A stretch of DNA of 64,000 nucleotides from Motacilla alba alba (lineage: Eukaryota > Chordata > Aves > Passeriformes > Motacillidae), in the NCBI RefSeq assembly GCF_015832195.1, contig NC_052026.1, forward strand, positions 12,945,619-13,009,618, read 5' to 3'. The notes under the pieces are model-generated. The model did not search any database, had not been told where the DNA came from, and saw only the letters and a list, made by a program, of their open reading frames with translations. The position numbers and the translations under genes are program-made. Shown piece by piece: positions 1 through 13,439 of this stretch. Each line of letters begins with the position of its first letter. Position 1 is the first letter of the stretch.

Positions 1-3000
1 TTCTTTCCACAATTTCAGTGTTAACTCAGCTCCAGGTACTGCCAATATCGATATGTGTACTGAGTCAGTTCTTAATCCCATTATGGCTTTGGCCTTGCCA
101 TCTTCCTGTGGCAGTAAACTCCACAATCCAATTACAGATTATGTTAAAATTTATTTCCTTTTATTGGTTTTGAGCCTGGCATCATTTAGAGACATTGTTT
201 CCTTTTCTTCAGACCTGTACCAACTGGATTTCAAGATCTGCCCTTTGTAGAACACTTCACTTAAAGTACCAGCTCTTACTTGGTTCCTTTTTTTAATGTT
301 ACTCATCCCAGAAGTGTTCCCAGACCATGTCACATGCTTCTGACAATTCCCTGAGTGTGTCCTGCAGTTTCTCTTTTGAGGGTGTCTGTCCAGCTGACAC
401 AGTGTTGTTGATAACACCAGTTTGTTTGGTTTTTCTGATAGTGGTGTTTGGTGTAGCCAAACTCGGTGTGAAGGGCAGAAGTAGTAATCTGTGAGGGATT
501 TGCTTTTAATCTCAGATAAATGGGAGTGCATGGGTGGGAATAATGTACAGTATCATGACAAATCCTTATCTCTAAACACAAGTCAGTCGGATTCTTTGGG
601 CCAGATTCTAATGTATGAGAAAATAAATTTCTGAAGAGAATGGGGGAGGAAATGCAGAAGGAAAAAAAGAACAAACCACGTTTCAAATAGATGATAAAAC
701 CTGTCTGTTATCTCCAGATCCTCTGAGCAGTAATTGATTTTGCTTGCTATGGTTACCATACAGTAACTCTGAAACATTCATTATTTCTTTCCTGCCCCAA
801 GGCTTGTAGCAGAAAATGGCATATTTAAATCCTTTTACTCTGTCTGTTAAGTAGATACAAAATCCTGAAGGTTTTAATGAATGTGAAATCAGTGCTAATG
901 CAGTAGTCAAAAGACTCGCCATTGTTTTGACTAAATGAGACTGTGACCATCTTTAAGTTGTAGTGAAAGCTAAATGCTGGAAGCTGGATGCAGAGATCCA
1001 TCTCGTTGTGGAATTGCACATTTGAACTCTGTACTTTGGTTTTTCGTTTGTTTCTCACAGATCTAACCCTGCTATATTTCTTTTAGGCCCCCTCTATCTT
1101 GATTTAATTTTTCCAAGGTTAAAAATGGTTTATCCAGAAAATTTGCTGCTCATTGCTCATGGTAAGAATATTGATTATTCAACAGATACAGTGAATCAAT
1201 ATCCCTTCTCTTATTTTTGTTTTGCTGTTTTACTTGAGGTTCATGTTTTGGCTTCATATTTCCTCGTGAGATAAAGTATATGACATTGCTGGGCATAATT
1301 AGCTAAAGTTATGCTAAAGGTTTTGTTGTTTGTCTGTGGTATCATACTCTTAGATGCCTTATTCTCTACCTTTTCTAATGTTCACTTGGTTTTTTGTTTT
1401 CCTTGTCTGAGGAAAATTTTTGGGTTTGTTTTTTGGGATTTTTTTAATGAATTACGAAAATAAGCACTCAAGGTGGACACCTCCTCTGGCTTGTTGCTGG
1501 AGCAGGGAGACGCTGAGCTGGAAATGATTCCCATCAACTAGTAGTGTGAAATCTTTGGCTGAGAGTTGATGATAACTTGTCACTCAGTTACATCCCTGTT
1601 AGTCACTATAGCAGAATTGTTAGCTTTCTCTTCCTTTTTCCTTATTTCCTCTGAGTTACTCTATTTGCTTTTGCCTTGCTTTGACATTTTCACTCAGGGA
1701 AATCTTTTCAGGATGTAAGGGGTGTTACTCTGTGTCTCTTGAATGCTGTCAGAAGGCAGCTGGGACTCTCCAGGCCTTCCTGCCTCCTGTTGTATGCTGG
1801 GTCCACCAGTCAGCAGGGCAGTCCTCTGTGTGAAGAGTCTGGGGCTTGTTTTTGAAGGCTGGATAGTTCTTGCTGATATTTAGGGATGCTGAATTTGGTG
1901 AGGAAACATTACATACGAGTCCATATATCCCCAGGAATGCCAGAAATGGAATGGCTTTTGCAAAGCATCACCAGGAAAAGAGAAGCGAGTTTTGCTCATC
2001 AGTCAGAAGTTATTCCTATAATAAAAACCCAAAGCTAAACTTTGAGAAATAACATTTTTCTGCAGCAGAATAGCAGAACAGATCTCCTTCCTGCAGGGGG
2101 TTGAATCTGCAGTTTGTCTTAAAGGGCAGAATTTAGTTGTTTGTCTCCACTAGATCTGTCTTCTCTTGGTTGTAGGTTTGCTCTGTTTGTCTTAGAAAAT
2201 TTCTTCCTCAAACTCTTCGGCTTGCATTGCCTCTGAAGAAGCTGCTGTAACATTTTCTCCCTCTGAGATGAAATACTAATTTCCAGCCAATATATTATGT
2301 ATTAGCAATGCATCCTGGCAACAAATGTTGCTTGAAGCCACATATTCAGAGAGGAAGGTGGGAAGCGCAATTCAAAGACTCATGTTGCCGAGACAGCTCA
2401 GCAGAACATGCTGCATGTGGGAAGTGCCCCTGTGGATCCAGAGAAGGTTCATCTTGCCATCTTGAAGGAATTTCTAAATCATTTGATTTTATGCAGATCT
2501 CTGAGGTGGGTCCTTTTGCCATCAGCACCCCTGGTTGGTGTCATCCACAGGAAGGAACACGCCTTTTACTGGGCATTTGCAAACCAGTGTTTGTCTTGTG
2601 GCAAGTGTGCTGGGTGGTTATGGACATCCAGACAAAACATGGAGACTTTGAAACTGGATGATCAGATGCTGAAGGAGGAGAAGGATGGCCACTGCCTAAA
2701 ATGCAAATAGCTTTTGCTGGACCTCTTTTATATGCTGATTAGTTACTTCAAGCAGTTTATATGGGCAGAGACTCGCTGTTGCACTGTACCTGGTGCAGGA
2801 GTTACAGTCTGGTTGTCCATGCTGCTGCAGGCTGTGCCTTCCCGTTAGTGAGGCTCTTTCTGGTGTCAAAGGCAATGGCTTGCTGATCTCATCTTTCTCC
2901 TAAGTGATGTTCCAGAGTGGTAAATTGAAAACGATCATGACCGGTATCCTCTACCTCTCTGCTTTATGGAAAATGCATAGAGTGAAATAGTCTCTACCAC

Positions 3001-5953
3001 ATGCCACTAAAGAGAAGGTCTTTTTGTGTCTTTCACAGTTAATTTTTCAGAGAATGTTGCAATTTGTTTTTGTAAGCTGGATGGGTAGTCAATGCACTTC
3101 ATTAAGACTCTGAGGAGTTCTGTTAAACACGTGAATTTGGGCACAGAGAGTGGGTAGGCAGGACCTCAGAGTTTTAGCAACTCCTGAGCTTATTGATTTA
3201 TTTTACTCAAGTTTTTTACATCTCGAAACAACCCTTTGCTACAGTTACAGCATTGGATCATTTGCCTATCTGTGTAGTACTGACTAATTATCTTTTAAAA
3301 AATGAACTCGCAGCTTCCAGAGCAAATCAAGAGTGACACCATATCAGCACCACAGGAGGCAATCTCTTCCTCAGACAGAGACCTCCCCATAGTCACACAG
3401 TAACGCTGCTTTTGTAAGGCTGCTGGCCCTGCCAAGTGCTGAAGTACTGACCCTTCCAATACTGTTTGTGAAATCAGTGCAGTGCATTAGTTTATTGATA
3501 GGCACAGCTTCACAACCAAATCTTACTCAGACTGTCTCACAGCTAATTCCTCTGGAGTCTTCCAGGGCCATCATGAGTGTAAATGATTTAATTATAGCAC
3601 TACCTTTTGAAGTGTTTGTATGAATTCAGAGTGTTTTGATACACTGTGGTACATTCCATCAGAGTAATCTTACCTGTGGGATCATCAGAGCCTCCTTTTG
3701 CATTAATACCAAAGCTTTAATTAATTGTTACTTCTGATAGCCCAGTGAAGCTGAAAGAGCTGTATTTTGTCCCTTGGTTTTTGGGTATGGTTTGGGTCTG
3801 GATTTTTATTTGTTTGTTTTTGCAATTAATCTCTGAACAACTTGCCTAGGTGCTACTAGAAGCATCTGCTGAACAAGCTGTTGCTACCAGCAGTAGAAGC
3901 AAAACTCTGCAGGTGTCAGATGAATGTCAAATTTCTGTGGCCCATAGTTAATGTGTTTATTACAAAAAAACTTGGTGATTCTTAGGATGTGTCACTAGAA
4001 CATCTTTTAAAATACTTTTAAACTTTATTTTCAAGATAAACATCAGCTATTTCGAAGCTTAGGTGCACTGACAGGCCTAGGACAAAGAAGCACAGGGAAA
4101 TGAAGGCTGAGATAGGAGCAGGTTCATGCAAATCAATATTGAGTGTAACTGTGGAGATGTCAGGATGGGAATCTCCAGCAGAGCTGCAGTTCAGTGTATT
4201 GAATTGTCAGAGGGTGCAGCTGGGGGGTTATTGGCAGCGCACATGTGCTGGGCTTCTACCTCCAGTTACAGCAACTTCCAGCTCATTGAATGTCACACAG
4301 TTTAAAAATAGGGGTTGGGCAGCACAGATAGTGACTGACAGTAAGGAAAAGTTGCCCTACAAGATCATAACTTATAGTAATGACTGGCTAAAACAATTGG
4401 GAGGTTAAATTACATGTGGAATATCAAAATGCCTTTGTCCTTGGCCTTTGACTTCTTGATCTGTATTGAGATCTAAGCAAATGTATGTCCTCCATAGTTC
4501 GTGTCTAATGACAACTTGCATCTTACATTGGTTTATAGCATGCTATGTGGAAACAACTGAAATGCAGCCCAAGCAATTAGCTTTTGAAGACAGAGGTTAT
4601 AAATGAGATGTAAAATGGAGAGTCTTCTGGAGTTTCAGGCTTTGGTTTTTGTTTGGGTTTTTCAGGGAAACTGAGGGTGGATTTAGAACAAAAGCTCATA
4701 AAGAGCCAATGATATGGGATTTCAGCACTTGAGATTTATCTGTTTGTACTTGCTGGCTGAAAGCAGCGCATTCAAATCAAACCAGCAAACTGCTGTCACA
4801 TGTGTTGGAGATGAACAGGGAATGAGGTTTTTTTCAGAGGTTCCACAGGACAGAAGAAAGAAGAGAATGTCAGTTATAAACTTTGAAAGCAAGTGGCTGC
4901 AATACATTCCAAGAGTATTTTGGAGCAAGAGTGCCAGTTTAAATATTTATGCAGTGTTTTATTGTACTGATTCAAATATTGAATAGCACCTGACCCTTGA
5001 ATTTTTGGATCTTTGCCTGACTGGCACCCCCTGATGCATATATTTGCTTAGAAAATAGCCTTCTGTGGCAGCTGCTTTTCATTACAGGAAATTGGGAAAG
5101 CTGGATTTTGATCCAATTTTTGTAATGATTTTTATTGCTTGACTTTGGGTCCAAGAAATGCCTTCCTATGCATCAGTTTCTTCAGCTGAGAATTAAAAGT
5201 TGCATTTACCACCGGCTCTCACAAGATTGTGAGATTCTGTAGTGGAAGTAGCTTATGTGGATGTTTTCCTTTTTGCTGTTTTCTCAGACTTCTTCATTGT
5301 TCACAATCCTGATCAATATTGGGCAACATTTAACTGGCCTCCAGCTGTCACTCCCTCAGATGCCACAAGACCTTGTGAAAAAACAAGGCTGTTTCTTTCC
5401 ATCAGTAGTTTTCTAGTTTGGCAGTGCTAAACAGCGCAGTCCTTGGCTGCCCCTGTGGTACATACAGACTGTCAGCAGAGCTCCTTTGCCCACAAGAAAC
5501 AAGAAACTGGAGCTGTGCTACAAACACCTGTCCACTGGCAGCTCTGCTGAAACCACCCTTTTGTCATTAAGACAGCAGCAGTGGCTGTCACTGCTCTGGT
5601 CTGCAGATCTTCAGCTTCTCCGAGCTGAAATTATACAAAGACTGCTTTTAGTTGCTGCTGTGAGCTGGAATTGTGGCCATGCAAAAACCCTCTAAGCTGG
5701 CAGTTTAGAGTTGTAGGCTAAAACTTTGGTCAATACAGCTACTGCTGCTACCCAATACAGTCCTTTTATGCAGCAGTATTTAGTAGTGTGGTGACTCTCA
5801 CCTGAGATGGATTATTTAGGATCTGCCTGATGTAGAGAGAGTGAGCTGAAGTAGCAAAACCTAATAGTCAGAGATCTGGCCTAAGCTATTGCTGGGCACA
5901 CACCCTGCTCCTGAACTTGGATTGTGCACTGGCAACTGCTCCGTGGGCTGTGA

Positions 5954-6043
5954 GGACTTGGGTATTCCTGCCCCTTGCCTGCCAGGCTTGCAGCCTTGGA
6001 CTTGGGTATTCCTGCCCCTTGCCTGCCAGGCTTGCAGCCTTGG
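5954..6043. repeat. Tandem duplication, 44-bp unit x2
   Basis: Two identical 44-bp copies, 5954-5997 and 5998-6041, each starting GGACTTGGGTATTCCTGCC, followed by GG that continues the pattern. Perfect identity implies a recent duplication or one maintained by slippage. Confidence 0.95.
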
Positions 6044-7808
6044 CTGCTTCTGCAGAGTTCAACCTCAAGATGCAGATACCCTGACTTCAAAATACCAGCA
6101 AAAAGTCTTTCCAAATTCCCAGCCATGCTCTGTGCTTGTTTTTAGCTGAAACCCCAGGGGTGCAAGATGGTTTTAGCGAATAAACATAAGGGATGCGTGG
6201 AGGGATTTCTGAAACAATCACTCTCTGTTTCCCTCTGCGTATTTGCGGACTTGGAGAAGAAAATGGAGAATTCAGTTGGCTTGTTTACACAAACTATTAG
6301 GCTGGCTTAGCCATTCCATGATGAAGTTCCATTTCAGTACCGAGCTTACTAGGCTGTGGAGATAAAAATGATCAATTGGATTGGTTTTGTCCTCCTGTTT
6401 TTACATTCACATTTCACAGGATTGGATCAATGTCTGCCACCATTTCTTCTTGTAAAGCATACCCTGAACCTTTCTGCAGACATACACAGCTGCTCCAAGC
6501 ATCCAAAAACTGTGGGTTTTTTCCACTGTCAAGAAATACAGTGGTGGCTCAGCGTTATGGCCATGGTACTGACTGGGAAGCCAGAGTTAACTAAAATTTT
6601 AAAGCATTTGTTCTATTGCAGAGCAATATGGCCTGATGGTCACACTTTCCAGAAAGTGTCCAAAACTCGTGCTCTGCAGAGATTGCCTTTGGCTTCATTT
6701 GATCAAACTGATAGGATGGATATGTCAAGGGATTATGCAGGACTGATGTTTTGCAGGCAATTAAAATCCATGAGTTGGATTAAAACACAAATGTTAGTAT
6801 GCTTTGATGGGATTTTTTTTTTTTTGGTTTCTTTTGACTGAGATGCTTTTTGGAGATAAGTTGGAACCAGCTCCTAATTTGCAGTTGCTTGGGGCTCTGC
6901 TGTTTGTGATTTCTTTAGTTTGCTGCTCTTACCTGTTGACCTGCTTGATTAATTTTGTGTCTGAACTTCTGTCCTTTTATTCATGACTCTTCTGCCCTGT
7001 CAGAACAGAGTTTTAAAATACAAAAATCTCTACAGTTCTGAGGACCAATTAGGTCTAGACTTTAAGATAAATGCTTAATAATGACTGTGAAATAGTATGT
7101 TCTTAATTTCTTGCTTCAGGACTCTTATTTTTTTATTAGGAGCTGAGCTTGACAAAGAAGGATGAGGCCAGTGGCAGTTATAAAGGGTGCATTGTATTTT
7201 ACTGCAGTACTGAAGTATTGATTGTTGACTTATTGATAGGCTTAATGCACAACCATTTCCTTAGTTAGTGTTTGAATGTCCATTAAAATGTGGCTTGGTG
7301 CCAGAATATTGAAATTCTACATTTATAATATAATTTATTATATCTAAAAAGTCTATCTAAAAGTACTAATGTGGTTTGGATTAAAAAAAAAAAAGATAAA
7401 TAGGCCAATTGTGAGTTTCCTTGTTTTGTTTTTGTTAAACTTCACATACTGAATTGAACCTCTGAGGCAGGAGACACTGAAAAGAAGACAGAGGAAGGCT
7501 GACAGAAATCCTGATGTTCTGAGGTTTGTGCCTCTTGGTATTTTTCCCCTTTGATCTTTGACATGCCCAGCATTTGCTGAGCCTCTAACAGACATTAAGG
7601 GATGCTCTAATTTATTCATTTTAAACTAGTTATTGTTTTTTCTAGGGGAAAGTTTATTTGTATAGCTTCACAAGTGTGTTGCATGTTTGTAGCACTACTC
7701 ATAAAAAATGCCTGTTGTGGTCACTGTGTAATGCTTCCCCAGATGTGAGGAGGGGCATGCCCTCTCCTCCCTGCAGCATCACCAGTAATCTGTGCTCAGT
7801 TCCTGGGT

Positions 7809-7834
7809 TAAACCACACTTCCCAGTGTGGTTTA
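7809..7834. repeat. Perfect inverted repeat (11-bp arms, 4-nt loop) with RUNX-type motifs
   Basis: Arms TAAACCACACT (7809-7819) and AGTGTGGTTTA (7824-7834) are exact reverse complements around TCCC. Each arm contains the RUNX core AACCACA/TGTGGTT, giving two back-to-back sites. The structure is certain; regulatory use is inference. Confidence 0.9.
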
Positions 7835-8931
7835 CTGGTCCATGTTCCTCTTAGCCCCTTCTGCTCGAGTCTCAGGCTCATGCTGCTGATGGCCAGTTGT
7901 CCAGCTTCTAGAAAAGACCACATCAGGTTTTGGACAGATGGGTGTGGAAGGCCTGCTGCTATTGCTGTTGCACATGAATAATCCTGTAGAAAGCAGCTGT
8001 CCTGATATTTGGGGTGACTTTCATGTATTGATAAGGTAGACAAGGTGGAACCTTTAATTGCTGTGAATCACTTGCCGCTGTGGTGAGCCAGAAGCCTTTC
8101 TTAACCCGAAGCCTTTCCTTTCTAATTCTTGTGGTACAGGTAACCAGGGATCCTTCAGGAGCTATCTCTCTCTTTTATAAAAACACAAACCTTCACAAAA
8201 CAGAAAAGATTAAGCTCGTTTTGGTTTATGTGTATCCCTAGGCTTGGGTGGTGGCATGGCCACAGTTTTGGTGGAAAATGACATTTTTCAGCTATCTGGT
8301 TCTGTCAGGTAGTTTTGCTGTTTGTTACAGCCTGCTGAAAACCAGTAGTTACACAAATAGTAAATACTTCACTGTGGCTAGAAGTACTGGAAATTAAGGG
8401 AGACCAAAACAGCTTTCTGCACTTCCAAATATGAGGGGAAATATTTGACAAAAGGCGATGAACCAAAAGTTTGCCCTCTGGCTACTGTCTTGAACGTTAT
8501 TTAATCTCTCTCACTTAGACTTGTAGCTAGGACTTGATACAGTTCCTTCCCTGCCATTTCAGCTTTCCATTAAATAATAAAGTTTTGTAAGGTAGGGGTT
8601 TTTTTGCCTGTTGAGAGTCCACCACTTTAAAAGAAATTGTGATGATACTTTTGCAAAAAAAAAAGTTTTTCTCTCACTGGGAAGTTGTGGAAATTGCTCC
8701 ATCTCTGAGCAAATATCAGTGTGAGTGGTATTATTACCAAGATGAAGCTTGTGCTGGTATTTGTGTTAAAACTGACTTTTTATCTGCCATGGCATATCTT
8801 GGGCTTAGTGTTTGTTTCCAGTGATCTGATTTTCTTCATTCCTCTGTTTCAATGGTCTGCCAAATCTGATACTTCTGTGCAGAGGTGGCCATCACTATTG
8901 TTCACCATTTTTCTAAAACATACAAAGATGA

Positions 8932-8969
8932 TGGAAAAAAACTTCCAGGTTGGAAAAAAACTTCCAGGT
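8932..8969. repeat. Tandem duplication, 19-bp unit x2
   Basis: TGGAAAAAAACTTCCAGGT occurs twice without a gap (8932-8950, 8951-8969), followed by a TTGG-repeat run. Simple slippage-type duplication. Confidence 0.95.
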
Positions 8970-9822
8970 TTGGTTGGTTGGTTAGTTGTTTTTTTTTTCT
9001 TCCCTGTGCAGTTCATATCCATTCAATTACTGTGGTTGGCCTGTGAAATTTTGTGGTGATTTTTTTTCAAAAATTTGAATTTGGGTGACAGATGATGAAG
9101 CAGTTTGGAAATTAGTGTCTTCTGTTTCATACCAAGTGGGAAAGAGAGAACATAACAAGCTACTTCAGATTTTCAGCTCATCTTTGTGCGGAGTACAATA
9201 TAATGTCTAATCATTTGCACTCACTTTCCCTGGACTCTTACATGGCATGGTCCCAGCTTACCTGACTTATTCAGAGTTCAGCTTTAAAAGGTAGAAAAGA
9301 AAGGACATTACCATATAGCAATTTAATTAACACTATGGCAACAACTATCTATAGACTTAAAAAAATTGCAATGCCAATTTAAGTTGCTCTGTTCTACTTT
9401 TTTAGATACTAGCAATAGGAAGAGATGATAAAATCCCTCTCTACAGGAGGTTAAATTAATAGGTGCCCCAGAAGGCCTGGAAGGGGCAGGATTTGCTAGC
9501 ATTCCTTGAATGCTGAAGTCTCCCAAATTGGATAGCAAAGAAAATCTCTTGAAAGATTCATCTTGCAAGAAAAGCCCTTGCTGATAATGGAGGACCCTAG
9601 GGAAAATGCATTTTGGGTGCTATTAAACTTCAGCAGCTGGAGGATCTTGTTTGGAACAAACATTAATAAAAGTTTTCTTTAAAAAGGAAATCAAGTCTTC
9701 CAAATCTTTGCCTCCAGCATGTCCTTGCTTCCAATAAACAGACACAGGAATTAATGTTATTTGCAGAATCCTAGTTCAGTAATAGTACATGAGTAATATA
9801 CTATATCATAATTGAGTAGCAA

Positions 9823-9862
9823 CACATATTTTATATAAAAGTCACATATTTTATATAAAAGT
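9823..9862. repeat. Tandem duplication, 20-bp unit x2
   Basis: CACATATTTTATATAAAAGT twice in a row (9823-9842, 9843-9862), identical copies, AT-rich. Confidence 0.95.
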
Positions 9863-10875
9863 ATGCATTGATGTATGATGTGTGTATGTAATGATGACTG
9901 TGCTACTTAAGCTGCAGTTCCATAAGGAAGTGTTTGCTTAATAGTAGCTGAAGAATGATTTGACACAGCTGCACCTGTAAATACAGTGGTTTGACACAAC
10001 CCCCCCTGCAACCTCAGTTATAGTGCCCAGTACTAGTGAGAAGGATAATGCTTCACTGGATGTCTGTGTTTTACAGCATGGTGTGCTGTTAGAGCTGTGG
10101 TTCCCTGTGAAGGTAGATGGGAGACACCCAAGTTGTGCTTGATGACCAAAGTTAAAGCAGCTGCATTACTGTATGTACCTCTTGAGTGGTAAACATTGTG
10201 TGTTTACTGCTTTTCATTACTGAAATGTATGTTTTGGAATCCTGTCTGCCTGCCCTCTTTGGGTGTCCTCTGGAAGGATGTTCTGCAGTAAGGCTTCTCA
10301 TAATATACATTCGAGTCTGCAGTGCTGCAAGATCTCTGGAGATAACTGGAGCCTCTTCTGAGCCGTGTTGGGGGAAAGGATAAATGACATTTGGTGGTCT
10401 GTTTTTCATGAATATAAAAGTTGTATTACATTAGTGAATCAGCAAAGTATTTTTCACAGGAAAATTCTCTGACAAAATAATACTGGAAGCCTGCAATGTG
10501 ATCTTAATGCTTGTTTATGGATGCTACGTGGGTGTTGTTCAGTGCAATATCTGATAACATGTCTCCACCAACAAACATGTAAGCACACTGTGGTGGAGTG
10601 TCATAACCAGAATGAATAACTTAGCCATTTTAAGCAAATGGAGCAGTGCCTGTCTCACTTCTGCACTGACTAGGGACAGGCATTTTGTTTCTGGGTACCC
10701 ACCTAAGCTCTGGCTGTTCCTCTGGGGCTGGACAGAAAGTAAATTTTGCATTGCTTTCTGCATGGATCTTGCAGTATGGGCTTCTGTGTAGCAGGAGCTC
10801 AAGGAAGATTAACAAGACATTTTTGTTTACACCACTAATCAGTCTTTAGATGCTTTAGTCTTGGCCACTACTGAT

Positions 10876-10895
10876 CTAGTTCATGTTTGAACTAG
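10876..10895. repeat. Small perfect inverted repeat (8-bp arms)
   Basis: CTAGTTCA (10876-10883), loop TGTT, TGAACTAG (10888-10895). Short enough to be chance in 64 kb. Confidence 0.8.
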
Positions 10896-13439
10896 TGACC
10901 TCTATTTGAAAGTCACTTTGTCCTTTTAATAGTTTTCTGAGTCAGCCTCTGTGCCTTCCTGAGAGTCTCTTTATCTATACACTTGAAAAGGTTGTTCCTT
11001 TTTTTGTGAAAGACTAATCCCCATTTTGTATGGGTATGCACATTGCATTAAATGAAAGCTCTGTGCATTCCCCTCACTCGCCTGGAATGAGTCCTTGCTT
11101 TTCTTCTGATCTAACAGCTGGTGACTCAGTTTCAGTGGGCTTCTGTTACCTTCAGTTTTGAAGTTTTGAATGGACAAATGAGGAGAAGGTGGTGGTGAGT
11201 CTCATCCCCTGCAGCCCATTGTTTCCCAGTCTCTACCAAGTTTATATTCTTGAGTTTGACCTTTCTCTAGGCATTTGCTTTTACTAGAAGCATCTGCCTA
11301 ACCCCAGCTAGCTGACCTTATGACATATAGCATTGCCAATCCTTCATCTTGAGTCTAAGATTTGATCCCTGCTAATTCTTCTAGCTCTTCCCGTTCTCCT
11401 GCTGTCTCAGTGTCCTCAGAATGTCTTTGCAAACAATTGCTGGGTTATAACTTGGAAGAAATGGTGACATAAGTACTTTTCAGCATCAGAAGGATAGAGA
11501 TATATAGATGAATAATCATTGTGAAAGGTGAAAGGCAGGTGAGTACAAAAGTAATAGTTTCTGATTTAAGTCTTCTAGTTTTGATAGCCAGGTGAAACCT
11601 CTGTAGCTTTTAAGATCTGTGTTTTGTAAGGGATTTAAGGGTAGGATAAGCTGTTCGTACCTTTGTCTCTTTTAGTCAAATTCAACAGATGGATGCTTTT
11701 ATTTCCGCTGCTGGAAGTTGTATCCTCAGCATTATCTAATGTAAGATGACAAGGCGAGGAGATTCAGGCAGAGAAATGAAATGATGAAACTCCAAATGAC
11801 TTAATTTGGTCCACAAAGTACAGATTTTTGTTTGTCTTCCAGTCATGTCAATCCTGCATGGAATTGCTGCTGGGAGGAGACCTGGTGGTTTTAATATGTA
11901 CAGCTGCTTAATCATTCTGCTCATGACTATGATATAAAACCATTGACCAAGCAGACATGGCCAGGCTCTGTGTGAGCCAGGGCTGAAGGAATCTCCCTTC
12001 CCAGTCTCTGGGTAGTCTGTGATCTGCTTGAACACTGTGTTGCCACATTTCCTCCAGGAAATGGAGAAGGGAACAAACAACACTGACAGACGTTAGTCAC
12101 GTCACTTAACGCAGGACTGGAAGGCCCTTGGATATTAATGTAATGAGCACAGTATAAAGATCTGAATAGAGTAGACCTGACTTCTAATTAAGCTTGCTGA
12201 GATGCCAATACTGATTTCAGTCGTACTTTCACTATGAGAAATGCAAGGATGGTTTTACAAAGCAGCCATACAATTGCTGTTGTTCACTTGAACCTGTGTG
12301 CTTGTGGGTGTACATTTTCCATGCTGGCCAGCAGTTCTAGTGCTACTTTCTTCAGAACTGCTAGCTGTAATTAAAGGAAAAGCACAAATTTAGCTTCTTA
12401 TCTAAGAAAAACCTAAAATACTGTCTTCATCCTGGCTTTTCACTGCTAATTTCAGAATGGTGTGGCAGCCCATTTCAAGCAAACATCCTTGGCATTTTGG
12501 GATTCAGCAGGTCTATTCAGGTCCATCGCTAGTGTTTGTTGCCTCTTGGCACCTTGTGGTTTAATATGGAGGGCTGTCTGGATTCCTTTGGCAAAGAATT
12601 GAGTGAGTTGTTCTTCCTGAATGTGGGAATGCTGCTGGAGGCCCATATCTTACATCCAACTGGCAAGGAGGGGCCATGGGTTTTAGAAAGAGCCTGGGCT
12701 GCCCTTTTGTGTAGCACTCCTCATCATAAGGGGTGAATGCATCTATCTTCATCTGTCAACTCTTGGTGAGCAGGCTGGGAGCCACAGCTGCTTCTGTGTG
12801 CCCAGTCAGGCCCTGGGCTGCAAACAGCTTGTGCTATGTGATGTAACATGGCTAAGGATGGTTCTGAATACGCAGGCGAGTTTCTGTGAGTGTGTTTTAT
12901 CCAGTCCAAGATGGATTGATTGCTGTGGAAATTAAAAATATGGATTTGGTTCCGCGTATATGACTCTTCTGTTAGTGTTGCAAGTCCATGTATAATTGCT
13001 GTCTCTCAGACCACTCACAGCTGACACTATAACCCTGAAGAAACAAAGGTAAAAGCACAGAATTGTTTCTGCTTTCATGCATGTGGATGTGCATTTCTGT
13101 GTGGTGCCTTTTGGACTTTATCTGATGGGGAATTCTGAGACATTTTGTGAGAAGCAGGAGCATTGACAATTGTATTTTGGTTAATCATCATAGAAAGCTC
13201 ATGTTTGCTCCTAGCTGACGCTTTGTGGCTTCTGCTGGAGTTAATAATTCATTGCTGGACCGTGTCAAAGCATGCTCTTAAGTCAGGCTCCTCCGTGGAT
13301 TGCTGGCATCAGTAGGAGTCAGAAGAGATGAAAGATGGGCTTAGTGTTTGACAGCTATTAACTTGGTGTGGGCCTCTAGGCAGTGTTAACTTCCTCATCC
13401 TGTGCTTCCCTGTGTTTGGGAATGTGAGGGACGTGGGAA

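Noticed and set aside
6356..6841. Longest open frame in the window (161 codons, + strand)
   Set aside because: Atypical composition, no family resemblance, no splice or start context, and the frame includes a poly-T-coded FFF stretch. One frame of this length is expected by chance in 64 kb of six-frame sequence.
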